64,000 nucleotides of DNA from Labrys wisconsinensis (lineage in GTDB: Bacteria > Pseudomonadota > Alphaproteobacteria > Rhizobiales > Labraceae): contig NZ_JAUSVX010000018.1 of NCBI RefSeq assembly GCF_030814995.1, positions 119,042 to 183,041 of the forward strand, in the 5' to 3' direction. A program made the translations under genes and the position numbers. Below the pieces are notes generated by a model, which was not told where the DNA came from, searched no databases, and saw nothing but the letters and a program-made list of their open reading frames with translations. Shown here piece after piece: positions 9,195-18,013 of this stretch (positions are counted from its first letter, which is position 1; the number at the start of each line of letters is the position of its first letter).

Positions 9195-10103
9195 CTACTC
9201 GGCCGCCCGCGGGAACTTGTCACGCCGGAACACTGAAGAGAACTTCTCTGTCGTCTTCTGCGCCCGCTTCACGATGGACATCTCATTGTGATAGTGCCGC
9301 ATGGACTCAGGGAGTACCTGCAGTTCGTCCGGGCGGAACGGGATCTTGAACCACATAAGTTCTTGCAGACCGGCTGTATAAATTGTCCCGTCACAGCACT
9401 GAAACATCTTCGTTTCACGTTTTCCCGGCGACCACATGGCATCGATCGAGTTATCCTTGATACCGAACATGTGAAAATACTCGGACCGAACGAAGATGCC
9501 ATCCCACGATGTGGTCGCCACCAGTTCGTAGCCCTTGCTCTTGCCAAGCTCGATCAGGGCGAGCAGAGAGCAGCTTTGGTTGACGTCCGGGTCATCATCC
9601 TGAACGAAATAGACATCGTTGGGGACGGTGTGATTGAACTCGATGCACACGACGCGCGGCTTATAGTTCGTCAGGCCTGCCCACATGTGCCAATCGTTTC
9701 CGTCAATATCGATGCCGCAGAGATCGAAGTCGGTCGGGATCGGCGTCCGGGATAAGATCGTGTCCAGCGACTGCTCGCCGGATGAAGCGACGAAGGCATG
9801 GACCGGGTGCACGCGAGCATTGTTCCGATAGTTATCGACGAGCTTGCGGTGATCCTTCTCGTTCCCTTCGATCAACACGCCCGACCAGTTGTGATTGTTG
9901 ATCAAATTCCAAGTGTTACTACCAGTAATTCCGTCACGAGCGCCGAACTCGACGCACCATTTTTGTCCACTACCAATTATATCAAAGATCTTTTCGAAGA
10001 TTCCATCCTGACCGTTCTTCGATGTAACATTCTTGTGATACTTGCGAAGCCACATGCTTTCAGATTTCAGACGCGGCACGGATCTATGTTCGATGATCGG
10101 CAT
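9195..10103 (-). CDS. FkbM-like SAM-dependent methyltransferase family protein
   Basis: A 302-residue protein. The Rossmann-like opening WCVEFGARDGITGSNTWNLI followed by GVLIEGNEKD is the SAM-site pattern of FkbM-like methyltransferases (E-x-G-x-x-x-G, then a strand ending in E). DFDLCGIDIDGNDWHMW and RVVCIEFNH supply the later acidic motifs. I prefer ATG 10103, six bases after GAGG, over GTG 10109. The gene is relatively A+T-rich and lies between two decayed copies of another gene. Such proteins often modify surface glycans, but no glycan genes are adjacent. Confidence 0.7.
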   Translation of the reverse strand: MPIIEHRSVPRLKSESMWLRKYHKNVTSKNGQDGIFEKIFDIIGSGQKWCVEFGARDGITGSNTWNLINNHNWSGVLIEGNEKDHRKLVDNYRNNARVHPVHAFVASSGEQSLDTILSRTPIPTDFDLCGIDIDGNDWHMWAGLTNYKPRVVCIEFNHTVPNDVYFVQDDDPDVNQSCSLLALIELGKSKGYELVATTSWDGIFVRSEYFHMFGIKDNSIDAMWSPGKRETKMFQCCDGTIYTAGLQELMWFKIPFRPDELQVLPESMRHYHNEMSIVKRAQKTTEKFSSVFRRDKFPRAAE

Positions 10104-10229
10104 TTCCACCCTCAGCCATCTGTGTGTAGTTGCGTAGATGCCAGCCTTCTACCCGCGACACCTCACCAAACATGGCTGACTCCGTCAAGGCCAAGATGCC
10201 CCGACGTCATCGCGGCTTTCGGGCAGCTC

Positions 10230-10460
10230 TTTCATTGGAGCCCCCATGGCTGATTTCACCCTTCTGAGTGCCGTCGCGACGACGGGCGGCTGACCTGCCG
10301 TGCAAGGCAGCCGATATTCCCGGCGCGTCTAGGGGGCCTGGGACGGTCCCACGGCGCAGCCGCCGGTCAGCCCCCGATGCGGCACCACTGCAATGTCGAC
10401 GGCTCGACAGGGCGCCCGCCGCGGGCACATTTGCGCCCCGAGCAGCACCACGACCTCTGC
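10230..10460 (+). repeat. Diverged direct repeat, copy 2 (partner at 8765-9002)
   Basis: Second copy of the repeat that brackets the FkbM-like gene, in the same orientation. Compared with copy 1 it has more internal deletions and an early stop, so it is the more decayed of the two. Confidence 0.75.
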
Positions 10461-10480
10461 CAGCGCCTGCATGACCGATC
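10246..10480 (+). pseudogene. Decayed remnant of the same small gene, copy 2
   Basis: ATG 10246 opens MADFTLLSAVATTGG and meets TGA after 15 codons. The continuation AVQGSRYSRRV then hits TAG, after which GAWDGPTAQ can be read. The order of recognisable pieces matches copy 1 at 8781. At least two stops and several indels make it non-functional. The right end is uncertain because similarity fades after about 10460. Confidence 0.6.
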
Positions 10481-10542
10481 GCTGGGATTGAGGCACAGGG
10501 CTTGCAGCGATCACGGCCAATTCCCATTTTGGGCTCGCTGCC

Positions 10543-10743
10543 ATGTCGACGCGTATCGGACACAGAGTTCTGTCGGCGATTTTCGCGGTGCCAACCGTGC
10601 TCGCCGCCTTCTTTTTCGGCTCGGCCTTGAGCGGAAACGCCTGGGAGCAACTGGCCTGGACCACGGGCCTTTTCCTGGCCGGCATGGCAAGCGTCGAGAT
10701 CGCCATGCGCGCGATCGAAAGCGAGCAGCCGCCGTCGACGTGA
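10543..10743 (+). CDS. Possible small membrane protein
   Basis: A 66-residue frame, MSTRIGHRVLSAIFAVPTVLA..., with two hydrophobic segments (about residues 9-26 and 37-54) and charged ends, consistent with a two-pass inner-membrane peptide. There is no clear ribosome binding site and no recognised family. It lies in the remnant island between a pseudogene and a tRNA, so it may be real, decaying or fortuitous. Confidence 0.4.
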   Translation: MSTRIGHRVLSAIFAVPTVLAAFFFGSALSGNAWEQLAWTTGLFLAGMASVEIAMRAIESEQPPST

Positions 10744-10819
10744 CGAGGAAACGGCACGCTGCATCCTCCAACTCTGCCCCCACCCATCAGCAGGAATAGA
10801 GGGATTCTCGGAGTCCAGG

Positions 10820-10850
10820 CGACAGTGTACAAGACTCGCACGCGCGCCGT
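10820..10850. repeat. Diverged 31-bp direct repeat, copy 1 (partner at 11164-11194)
   Basis: Both copies share GACA, AAGACTC and CGCCGT at the same spacing and differ mainly by transitions. They lie 344 bp apart in the same orientation within the interval before the tRNA. Confidence 0.45.
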
Positions 10851-11010
10851 GCTATAGCGCGCGAACCAAATTGCGCGAACGCGTCGACCATTTTGGACAA
10901 GTTTCGAGTGGCGGAAATCGGCCTGTTCAAATGCGCTTGGGAGCACCACCGAAGGGTCGTCCGGAGCATGCCGGCGAGCCGCCGACCATCGCCCCACCCC
11001 CGAGGGGGAA

Positions 11011-11058
11011 CGGGCCGTCAGCGGGGCCTTGGGGGGGCTGAAAAGGGCTGACGGCCCG
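11011..11058. repeat. Perfect 12-bp inverted repeat with 24-nt loop
   Basis: CGGGCCGTCAGC (11011-11022) is exactly complementary to GCTGACGGCCCG (11047-11058). The loop is G-rich and ends in AAAAGG. A terminator or a mobile palindromic unit are the simplest readings; no gene ends immediately beside it. Confidence 0.55.
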
Positions 11059-11270
11059 AGCCCAGACGCCGGGACGCAATCTGGACTGACGCTTCGTTAG
11101 CAGTCCGTTGTGACAATTGCACGAGATCTGATTGCTGGGATGCGCGCCGACAACAAGTTCCGGTGACACTGCATAAGACTCACACATACGCCGTGGCGAC
11201 GAAGGCCTTGGCCCCTCGCTCCAAGTCCTCACTATTCCCCAGCACTGGAAGTGCAACGCGAGAGAGCCGT

Positions 11271-11347
<77 letters not shown>

Positions 11348-11422
11348 GCGGACGCGGGCTGCGCGGAGCGACGAAAGCCTTGTCGGGGGCGCGGCGTCAA
11401 GTGGTTTTGCGGGGCGCGCGCT

Positions 11423-12124
11423 TCAGCCGCGCTCGGGTTCCAGCCGGTCGAGGACGTCCCAGCCGAAACGCAGCAGCGGCAGGGCTTCCTCGACGAAGCC
11501 GGCGCAGTCCGCCACCAGGCCCGGGCCGGCGATGGCCTCGGCCTCGATCGGCCGGGTCACCAGGTAGGACTTGAGCTTGAGGGCCTCGACCAGGGCGGGG
11601 TCGGCGATGCCGGCCGCCTCGCGCGGCGGGCGGGTGAGGCTCCAGCGCCGGTCGAGGGCGTGGCCGGCCGCCGCCAGGGTCTCGGCCATCGCGGCAAAGC
11701 GCTGCGGGCCCTCGACCAGGGCCTGACGCACGGCGGCGAGGCGCGGCGGCTCCAGATCATAGAAGCCGGCGGCGCAGAAGCAGCCCTCGGGCGCGATGTG
11801 GATGTAGAAGCAGCCGGGATCGGTCTTGGCGCCGGAGCGGGTGAGCAGGGCGCCGGCATGGGTCTTGTAAGGGCGCTTGTCCTTGGAGAAGCGCACGTCG
11901 CGGTGGATGCGGAAGATCGAGCCCTTGGGGCTGCCGCGCAGCGGCAGGCCGCGGGCGGCGCAGGCCGCGCTGAGGTCGGCGACGAAGGCGCCGAGCGGCC
12001 CGAGCACGTCGGCGTCGTAGATGGCGCGGTTCTCGGCGAACCAGGCCCGGTCCTGGTGGAAATCGAGGGCGCGGAAGAAGGGCAGCGCCTTGGGGCCGAA
12101 GCCCTGGAACGAAGCGGTCGACAT
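11423..12124 (-). CDS. DUF2461 family protein
   Basis: A 233-residue protein matching DUF2461 (TIGR02453). It starts with FQGFGPKALPFFRALDFHQDRAWFAENR and continues with IFRIHRDVRFSKDKRPYKTHAG, both hallmarks of the family, then GCFYIHIAPEGCFCAAGFYDLEPPRL. The family is widespread and has no assigned biochemical role. The gene stands between the tRNA and the corrinoid activation gene, with no obvious functional link to either. Confidence 0.88.
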   Translation of the reverse strand: MSTASFQGFGPKALPFFRALDFHQDRAWFAENRAIYDADVLGPLGAFVADLSAACAARGLPLRGSPKGSIFRIHRDVRFSKDKRPYKTHAGALLTRSGAKTDPGCFYIHIAPEGCFCAAGFYDLEPPRLAAVRQALVEGPQRFAAMAETLAAAGHALDRRWSLTRPPREAAGIADPALVEALKLKSYLVTRPIEAEAIAGPGLVADCAGFVEEALPLLRFGWDVLDRLEPERG

Positions 12125-12166
12125 GGCTGCAGGCTATAGCCGAGCCCGGCGGCGAAGACGAGGGCC

Positions 12167-14194
12167 CTACTCCGCCGCCAGCCGGCCTCGGCGGCGCTCG
12201 CGCCCGCCCCGGCCTTCGCGGGCTTCCCCCTCGCTCGAGCCACGCTTGAAGGTGAGGCCGAGGGCGGCCTCCAGGTGCGGGAACGGGTCGGTCTTGTGCG
12301 GGATCGCCATGGCGCCGACGAAATGGGCCTGGAAGGAGGGCTCGATCGCGGTCTCGACCTTCTCGATGCCGCGCACCACCTCCTCGATCTCGCGGCGCGC
12401 CGCGGCGTTGAGCAGGGCGATGCGCGCGCCGGTGCCGGCGGCGTTGCCGGCCGAGCCGACCTTGTCGAGATCGCAGTCCGGCACCAGGCCGAGGATCATG
12501 GCGTGCCTGACGTCGATATGGCTGCCGAAGGCGCCGGCGAGCGTGATGCGGTCGACCGTGGCGACGCCGTAGCGGTCCATCAGGAGGCGCGCGCCGGCAT
12601 AGAGCGCCGCCTTGGCGAGCTGCACGGCGCGCACGTCGTTCTGGATGATGGCGATGCGCGGCTCGCCCTCACGAATCACGTAGCGGAAGGTGCGGCCGTC
12701 GCTCTCGATGCGCGGCGTGCGCGCCGCCATGGCGCCATCGACGACGCCATCGGGCGTGATCAGCCCGGCCAGCAGCATCTCGGCGATCACCTCGATGATG
12801 CCGGAGCCGCAGATGCCGGTGACGCCGGTCCCGGCCGTCGCCTCGGCGAAGCCGGGCTCGTCGGACCAGAGGTCGGAGCCGATCACCTTGTAGCGCGGCT
12901 CCAGCGTCTGCCTGTCGATGCGCACGCGCTCGATGGCGCCGGGCGCGGCGCGCTGGCCCGAGGCGATCTGGCCGCCCTCGAAGGCCGGGCCGGTGGGCGA
13001 GGAGCAGGCGAGCAGCTTGTTGCGGTTGCCGAGCACGATCTCGGCATTGGTGCCGACGTCGACCAGCAGCGTCACCTCGTCCTTGAGGTAGGGGCCCTCC
13101 GACAGCACCACGCCGGCGGTGTCCGCGCCGACATGGCCGGCGATGCAGGGCAGGACATAGACATAGGCATTGGGCGCGAAGTCGAGCCCGAACTCCTTGG
13201 CCGGGATCTCCAGGCCGCCGTCGACGGCCAGCGCAAAAGGCGCGCCGCCGAGCTCGGTCGGGTCCACGCCGAGGAAGAGGTGGTGCATGATCGGGTTGGC
13301 GACGACCGTCATGCCGAGGATGTCGGCGGTGGCGAGGCCCGCCTCCTTCGCCACCGAGGCGGCGAGCTCGCGCAGGGCGTCGCGCACCGCGCTGGTGAGC
13401 TCGGCCTCCCCGCCCGGGTTCATCATGACGTAGGAGACGCGGCTCATCACGTCCTCGCCGAAGCGGATCTGCGGGTTCATCACCCCGGCCGAGGCGACGA
13501 CCTCGCCGGTCTTGAGGTCGCAGAGATGGGCGGCGATGGTGGTGGAGCCGATGTCGACGGCAAGGCCGTGCGCCGCCTCGCGCAGGCCCGGCCAGATGGC
13601 GACGATCTCGCGGCTCTTGCGCACCGCGACGGTGACGCTCCAGTTTCCGGCCCGAAGCGTCTTCTGCAGGATGCGCAGGATCGAGAGCGGGGCGGTGACG
13701 TCGGGCACGTTCCACTGGTGCGCCAGCGCCTCCTGCAGGCGGCGGAAATCGCTGGCGGGGTCGTGCATGTCGGGCTCGCGCACCTCGACATAGTGCAGCT
13801 GCACGATCGGGTCGATCTCGATGTCGCGCACGGCGGCGCTCTTGCGCACGACCTGGCGGTGCACCTGGCTGTCCGGCGGCACGTCGATGACGGCATCGGC
13901 GCAGAGCTTGGCCTGGCAGCCGAGGCGCCGCGCCCCGTCCAGCGGCCCGCGCTTGGAGACATAGCGCGCCTCGACCGCGTTCCAGTCGGTCACGTGGTCC
14001 GGCGCCGAGACGATGCCGAGCTTGGGGAAGCTGCCCTCGCCGACCTCGACCTGGCAGCGCCCGCAGATGCCGCGGCCGCCGCAGATCGAATCGAGGTCGA
14101 CTCCGAGCCGCCGCGCCGCCTCGAGCACGGAGGTCCCTTCCGGAAAGCGCCCACGCTTGCCGGAGGGGGAGAAGAAGACCAGCGGATCGGTCAT
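12167..14194 (-). CDS. RACo-like corrinoid activation protein (2Fe-2S ferredoxin + ASKHA ATPase)
   Basis: A 675-residue reductive activator of corrinoid methyltransferase systems. The N-terminal ferredoxin domain has C38-x5-C44-x2-C47 and C93 for a plant-type 2Fe-2S cluster. A linker and middle domain follow, then a C-terminal ASKHA (actin/Hsp70-like) domain: AVDIGSTTIAAHL, LLVDVGTNAEIVLG, ICGSGIIEVIAEML and LAGAFGSHI are the phosphate- and adenosine-site motifs. RACo/RamA-type proteins use ATP to re-reduce inactive Co(II) corrinoid to Co(I). The C-terminus has a basic Arg/Gly/Glu tail. It lies 34 bp after a methyltetrahydrofolate:corrinoid methyltransferase, its likely partner. The corrinoid protein itself is not in the window. 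Confidence 0.9.
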   Translation of the reverse strand: MTDPLVFFSPSGKRGRFPEGTSVLEAARRLGVDLDSICGGRGICGRCQVEVGEGSFPKLGIVSAPDHVTDWNAVEARYVSKRGPLDGARRLGCQAKLCADAVIDVPPDSQVHRQVVRKSAAVRDIEIDPIVQLHYVEVREPDMHDPASDFRRLQEALAHQWNVPDVTAPLSILRILQKTLRAGNWSVTVAVRKSREIVAIWPGLREAAHGLAVDIGSTTIAAHLCDLKTGEVVASAGVMNPQIRFGEDVMSRVSYVMMNPGGEAELTSAVRDALRELAASVAKEAGLATADILGMTVVANPIMHHLFLGVDPTELGGAPFALAVDGGLEIPAKEFGLDFAPNAYVYVLPCIAGHVGADTAGVVLSEGPYLKDEVTLLVDVGTNAEIVLGNRNKLLACSSPTGPAFEGGQIASGQRAAPGAIERVRIDRQTLEPRYKVIGSDLWSDEPGFAEATAGTGVTGICGSGIIEVIAEMLLAGLITPDGVVDGAMAARTPRIESDGRTFRYVIREGEPRIAIIQNDVRAVQLAKAALYAGARLLMDRYGVATVDRITLAGAFGSHIDVRHAMILGLVPDCDLDKVGSAGNAAGTGARIALLNAAARREIEEVVRGIEKVETAIEPSFQAHFVGAMAIPHKTDPFPHLEAALGLTFKRGSSEGEAREGRGGRERRRGRLAAE

Positions 14195-14228
14195 GGGCGG
14201 CGCTTCCTCGGGTCGGGAGGCGGGTGCC

Positions 14229-15137
14229 TCAGCCGCGGGCGCGGCGGCGCTCGCCGCGGTCGCGCCGGCCGCCCGACGCCTCGCCCTCGGCCTGCGGCTC
14301 GCGGAACTTGCGGATCCAGCTCATGCAGTTGGGGTCGTGGCCCATCACCACGTCGGCGCCGAGGATGGCCTGGATATCCTCCAGGTGCAGCGGGTTCATG
14401 ATCGCCGAGGTCATGCCGGCGCCGATCATCATCGGCAGGAAGGCGGAGTTGAGGCCGCGGCGGTTGGGCAGGCCGAAGGAGAAGTTCGAGGCGCCGCAGG
14501 TGGTGTTGACCTTGAGCTCGCCCTGCAGGCGGCGCAGGAGGTGCATGAGCTGGCGGCCGGCATCGTTCAACGCTCCCACCGGCATCACCAGCGGGTCGAC
14601 CACGATGTCCTCGTGCGGAATGCCGAAATCGGCGGCGCGGTGGACGATCTTCTTGGCCACCTCGAAGCGCACGTTCGGGTCCTCGGAGATCCCGGTCTCG
14701 TCGTTGGAGATCGCAACGACCGCGCAATTGTATTTCTTGACCAGCGGCAGCACCCGCTCCAGGCGCTCCTCCTCGCCGGTGACCGAGTTGAGCAGCGGCT
14801 TGCCCTTGTAGGCGGCCAGGCCCGCCTCCAGCGCCTCGACGATCGAGGAATCGATCGACAGCGGCACCGGCACGGTGTCCTGCACCAGCTTGATGCAATC
14901 GGCCAGGATCTTCGGCTCGTCGGCGAGCGGGATGCCGGCATTGACGTCGAGCATCTGCGCGCCGGCCTCGACCTGCGCCAGGGCATCGGCGACGACGCGG
15001 GTATAGTCGCCGCGCGCCATCTCCTCGGCCAGGAGCTTGCGGCCGGTGGGGTTGATGCGCTCGCCGATCATCACGAACCGGCGGTCGAAGCCGAGCACGA
15101 CCTTCTGCTTCTCGGAAGTGATCACCGTTTCGGTCAT
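14229..15137 (-). CDS. Methyltetrahydrofolate:corrinoid methyltransferase (pterin-binding)
   Basis: A 302-residue TIM-barrel pterin-binding protein of the MeTr/AcsE-MtvA type. Recognisable pieces are GERINPTGRK (folate-site start), MLDVNAGIPLADEP, PLSIDSS and LKVNTTCGASNFSFGLPNR, with VVMGHDPNCMSWI near the end. It would move a methyl group between a corrinoid protein and tetrahydrofolate. The C-terminal 25 residues are Arg/Gly/Glu-rich, like the tail of the neighbouring RACo-like protein. The pair is organised as an operon. In aerobic Alphaproteobacteria such pairs usually accompany demethylation of methylated amines or betaines, which I infer here. Confidence 0.9.
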   Translation of the reverse strand: MTETVITSEKQKVVLGFDRRFVMIGERINPTGRKLLAEEMARGDYTRVVADALAQVEAGAQMLDVNAGIPLADEPKILADCIKLVQDTVPVPLSIDSSIVEALEAGLAAYKGKPLLNSVTGEEERLERVLPLVKKYNCAVVAISNDETGISEDPNVRFEVAKKIVHRAADFGIPHEDIVVDPLVMPVGALNDAGRQLMHLLRRLQGELKVNTTCGASNFSFGLPNRRGLNSAFLPMMIGAGMTSAIMNPLHLEDIQAILGADVVMGHDPNCMSWIRKFREPQAEGEASGGRRDRGERRRARG

Positions 15138-15249
15138 GGGGACGGGTGTCCTGTCGGAGGGATGGAGCTTGCGCCCAGCTTAGGGTCGCGATTTCGATAG
15201 CGGCTAGCTTCGATGCGACGGGTTTTGTGAAGGAGCGGGCAGCCGCCGG

Positions 15250-16188
15250 TCAAGGCGCCGTCGGCGGCTTGTGGCGGCGGCCGAAATCCGGCTCCGCCGT
15301 CTCCTGGCCGATGTCGATGATCGAGCGGCGCACGGCGCGGGTGCGGGCGAAGAGCTCGAACAGCTTGTCGCCTTCGCCCCAGCGGATGGCCCGCTGGAGA
15401 TAGGCGAGGTCCTCGGTGAAGCGCCCGAGCACCTCCAGCACCGCCTGCTTGTTGTTGAGGAAGACGTCGCGCCACATGGTCGGGTCGGAGGCGGCGATGC
15501 GGGTGAAGTCGCGGAAGCCGCCGGCGGAGAACTTGATCACCTCCGACTGCGTCACCGCCTCCAGGTCGTCCGCCGTGCCGACGATGTTGTAGGCGATGAG
15601 ATGCGGCACGTGGCTGGTGATGGCCAGCACCAGGTCATGGTGCTCGGCCGTCATCACCTCGATGCGGGCGCCGAGCCCTTCCCAGAAGGCGCGCAGCTTC
15701 GCCACCGCGGCGGGATCGGCGTCCGCGGCCGGGGTGAAGATGCACCAGCGGTTCTCGAACAGCTCGGCGAAGCCGGCGTCCGGGCCGGAATGCTCGGTGC
15801 CCGCCACCGGATGGGCCGGCACCAGATGCACGCCGGCCGGCATATGCGGGGCGAGCTGGGCGATCACCGCGCCCTTGACCGAGCCGGTGTCGGTGACGAC
15901 GGCGCCGGGTTCGAGATGCGGCCCGATGGCCGCGCCCACCGCCGCGAAGGCGCCCGAGGGCACGCAGCAGATGACGCAGTCGGCCCCCTTCACCGCCTCG
16001 CCGGCATCGGCGAGGGTGATGTCGGCGATGCCGAGCTCCTCGACCCGCCGGCGCACGTCGGGGCTGAGATCGGCGGCAACCAGCGTCTTCGCCAGGCCAT
16101 GGACGCGCGCGCCGCGCAGCAGCGAAGAGCCGATCAGGCCGATGCCGATGATGCAGAGGCGATCGAAGACGGGCGAGGGATCGGGCAT
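15250..16188 (-). CDS. tyrA: Prephenate/arogenate dehydrogenase family protein
   Basis: A 312-residue NAD(P)-dependent cyclohexadienyl dehydrogenase of tyrosine biosynthesis. The dinucleotide-binding loop is GIGLIGSS (around residue 15). HPVAGTEHSG and SHVPHLIAYNIVGT carry the substrate-site and catalytic-site histidines, and GGFRDFTRIAASDPTMWRDVF is the family's dimerisation-helix signature. No ACT or chorismate mutase domain is attached. It belongs with hisC and the chorismate mutase gene further along the same strand, but a chemoreceptor gene is inserted between them. Confidence 0.92.
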   Translation of the reverse strand: MPDPSPVFDRLCIIGIGLIGSSLLRGARVHGLAKTLVAADLSPDVRRRVEELGIADITLADAGEAVKGADCVICCVPSGAFAAVGAAIGPHLEPGAVVTDTGSVKGAVIAQLAPHMPAGVHLVPAHPVAGTEHSGPDAGFAELFENRWCIFTPAADADPAAVAKLRAFWEGLGARIEVMTAEHHDLVLAITSHVPHLIAYNIVGTADDLEAVTQSEVIKFSAGGFRDFTRIAASDPTMWRDVFLNNKQAVLEVLGRFTEDLAYLQRAIRWGEGDKLFELFARTRAVRRSIIDIGQETAEPDFGRRHKPPTAP

Positions 16189-16303
16189 GGGCGGGCCTGG
16201 GCGCGGCTGCCCCGCGGGCAGCGGATTGAGCGTCCTAGAGGTTCCCGATGCCCGAGGTCAAGCAATCCGGGCCGAAGCTCCGTGTGGCCGGGGCACCGCG
16301 CCG

Positions 16304-18013
16304 TCACGCCGCCCGCACCTGGGACAGGAACTCGGCCACCGCGTCCTGCAGCACGCGGGTGTGCTCGGACAGCTTGCCGCCGGCGTCGCGCACGCCTTCG
16401 GCCTGGGCCTCGTTGGAGAGCGCCGCGTCCCGCACCCGCTGGATCGTCGCGGCGACGGTGCCGGCCTCCCGCGCCGCGTGCGAGACCGCCGTGGCGATCT
16501 CGTCGCTCGCCTGGCGCTGCTGCACCGCGGCGCCCGAGATCTCGGCGGTGATGGCGCTCATCGCCTCGATCGCCTGGCCGACGGCGAGCATGGCCTGCCG
16601 CGTGTTCTGCGTCGCCGCCTGGATGGCGGCGATGAGGGCGGTGATCTGGTCGGTGGCGCCGGCGGTCTGCTGGGCGAGGGCCTTGACCTCCGCGGCCACC
16701 ACGGCGAAGCCGCGCCCGGCTTCGCCGGCCCGGGCCGCCTCGATCGTCGCGTTGAGGGCGAGCAGGTTGGTCTGCTGGGCGATGCCGCGGATGAGCGAGG
16801 CGACGGTGCCGATCTCGGCCGCGGCGGCAACCAGGGATTCCACCGCGGACGCCGTGCCGCGGGCCTCGCCCAGGGCGCCGGTCGCCATCTCGCTGGCCGT
16901 CGCCACCCGGGCGCCGATCTCGTGGGTCGAGCCGGAGAGCTGCGTCGTGGCGCCGGCCGCGGCCTCGACCGCCTGCGCCGCTGTCGCCGAGGACTGGGCC
17001 ACGATCTCGGCCTCCGCCCGGGTCGCCAGCGAGGCGGCGGACAGGGCGCCGGCCGAGGCCTCCAGCGTCGCGGCGGAGGTCTGCAGCCCCTCCATGATGC
17101 GCCGCACCTCCTCCTGGAAGGCCCGGCTGCCGGCCGCCAGCCGCTCCGCCCGCGCCGCCTCGGCCGCGAGGGTCCCCTGACGGTCGGCGTCCAGCCGCCG
17201 GCGCTCCTTGAGCGCGGCCTGGAACACGCCGATGGCACGCGCCATGTCGCCGATGTCGTCGCGGCGGGCGGTGAAGGGCACCTCGGCATCGAGGTCCTGG
17301 TTCGCCAGCGCCCGCATGGCGGTGCTCAGGCGCTGCAGCGGGCGGCGGATCTGGCTGACGATCAGCCAGATCCCGGCGAGGAGCGCGATGCCGGTGGCGG
17401 AAGCGGGCACGACCGTGAAGGCGGCGAAGGCGCGGCGGCGCGCGGCGGCGGCCTCGCCGCGCTGGCGCTCGACATCGGCGATGAAGGTGCCGGCGAGCTC
17501 GGCGATGTCCTTCAGCATGGTGTTGCGGCTCGCCACCGTGCCGGGCTCGCTGGCCTGGAGCAGGGCCGCCTTCGGCGAGATGGTCAGGCCCATGTCGGCG
17601 GTCTCGCTCTGATAGGCGATGAACTCCTTCAGCGACCGGTCGAGCTTGCGCCGCCCCGCCTCGGGGATGCGGTCGCCGGCTGCCGCGATGAAGGTGTCGC
17701 CCTGGACCTTCACCGCATCGAGGGCGGTGCGCAGCCCCTCGAATCCGGCCTTGGCCCCCTCCTTGTCCTCGGCGGTGTACACGGTGTTGGCGGCGACCAC
17801 GGCATGCTCAATCGCCTGGCCGAGCGTGCGGGCCTGGAGCGCCAGGGTCATGACCTTCTCGACGGCGTCCGAACGGTCCTGCTCCTCCGCGAGCTGGCGC
17901 AGGGCGAAGGCCGACAGGCCCGCGGCCAGGAGCACCAGGAGGGCCAGGAGGGCGCCCAGCTTATGGGCGATCGTCAGGCGCAGACGCAGCTTCGGGAGGG
18001 CCAAGCGAACCAT
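16304..18013 (-). CDS. Methyl-accepting chemotaxis protein
   Basis: A chemoreceptor of 569 residues from ATG 18013, preceded by GGTGAGAA; more upstream in-frame Met codons lack such a site. TM1 lies around residues 12-36, a compact helical sensor to about 190, TM2 around 192-215 ([21 protein letters not shown]), then HAMP ([25 protein letters not shown]), and a signalling domain with [48 protein letters not shown]. It shares the tip with the receptor at 2002 but has a much smaller sensor. It sits inside the aromatic amino acid gene set, without che neighbours. Confidence 0.93.
   Translation of the reverse strand: MVRLALPKLRLRLTIAHKLGALLALLVLLAAGLSAFALRQLAEEQDRSDAVEKVMTLALQARTLGQAIEHAVVAANTVYTAEDKEGAKAGFEGLRTALDAVKVQGDTFIAAAGDRIPEAGRRKLDRSLKEFIAYQSETADMGLTISPKAALLQASEPGTVASRNTMLKDIAELAGTFIADVERQRGEAAAARRRAFAAFTVVPASATGIALLAGIWLIVSQIRRPLQRLSTAMRALANQDLDAEVPFTARRDDIGDMARAIGVFQAALKERRRLDADRQGTLAAEAARAERLAAGSRAFQEEVRRIMEGLQTSAATLEASAGALSAASLATRAEAEIVAQSSATAAQAVEAAAGATTQLSGSTHEIGARVATASEMATGALGEARGTASAVESLVAAAAEIGTVASLIRGIAQQTNLLALNATIEAARAGEAGRGFAVVAAEVKALAQQTAGATDQITALIAAIQAATQNTRQAMLAVGQAIEAMSAITAEISGAAVQQRQASDEIATAVSHAAREAGTVAATIQRVRDAALSNEAQAEGVRDAGGKLSEHTRVLQDAVAEFLSQVRAA

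Larger units (their letters stand above)
10744..11270. other. Gene-poor interval next to tRNA-Arg, with repeats
   Basis: About 530 bp without a supported gene, between the small membrane ORF and the tRNA 3' end. It holds two diverged 31-bp direct repeats (10820-10850 and 11164-11194, 23 of 31 bases equal by eye) and a perfect 12-bp inverted repeat (11011-11022 with 11047-11058). I read it as the junction part of a decayed integrated element. Confidence 0.5.

Noticed and set aside
10207..10764. Minus-strand 185-codon frame in the island
   Set aside because: Runs over the second pseudogene copy and noncoding DNA; no start signal or family resemblance.
12275..14401. Plus-strand 708-codon open frame
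   Set aside because: It is antisense to the RACo-like gene, which has intact 2Fe-2S and ASKHA motifs; composition is Gly/Arg/His-rich and meaningless.
15138..15249. Cobalamin riboswitch upstream of the corrinoid methyltransferase
   Set aside because: The interval is 112 bp with no B12-box-like sequence.
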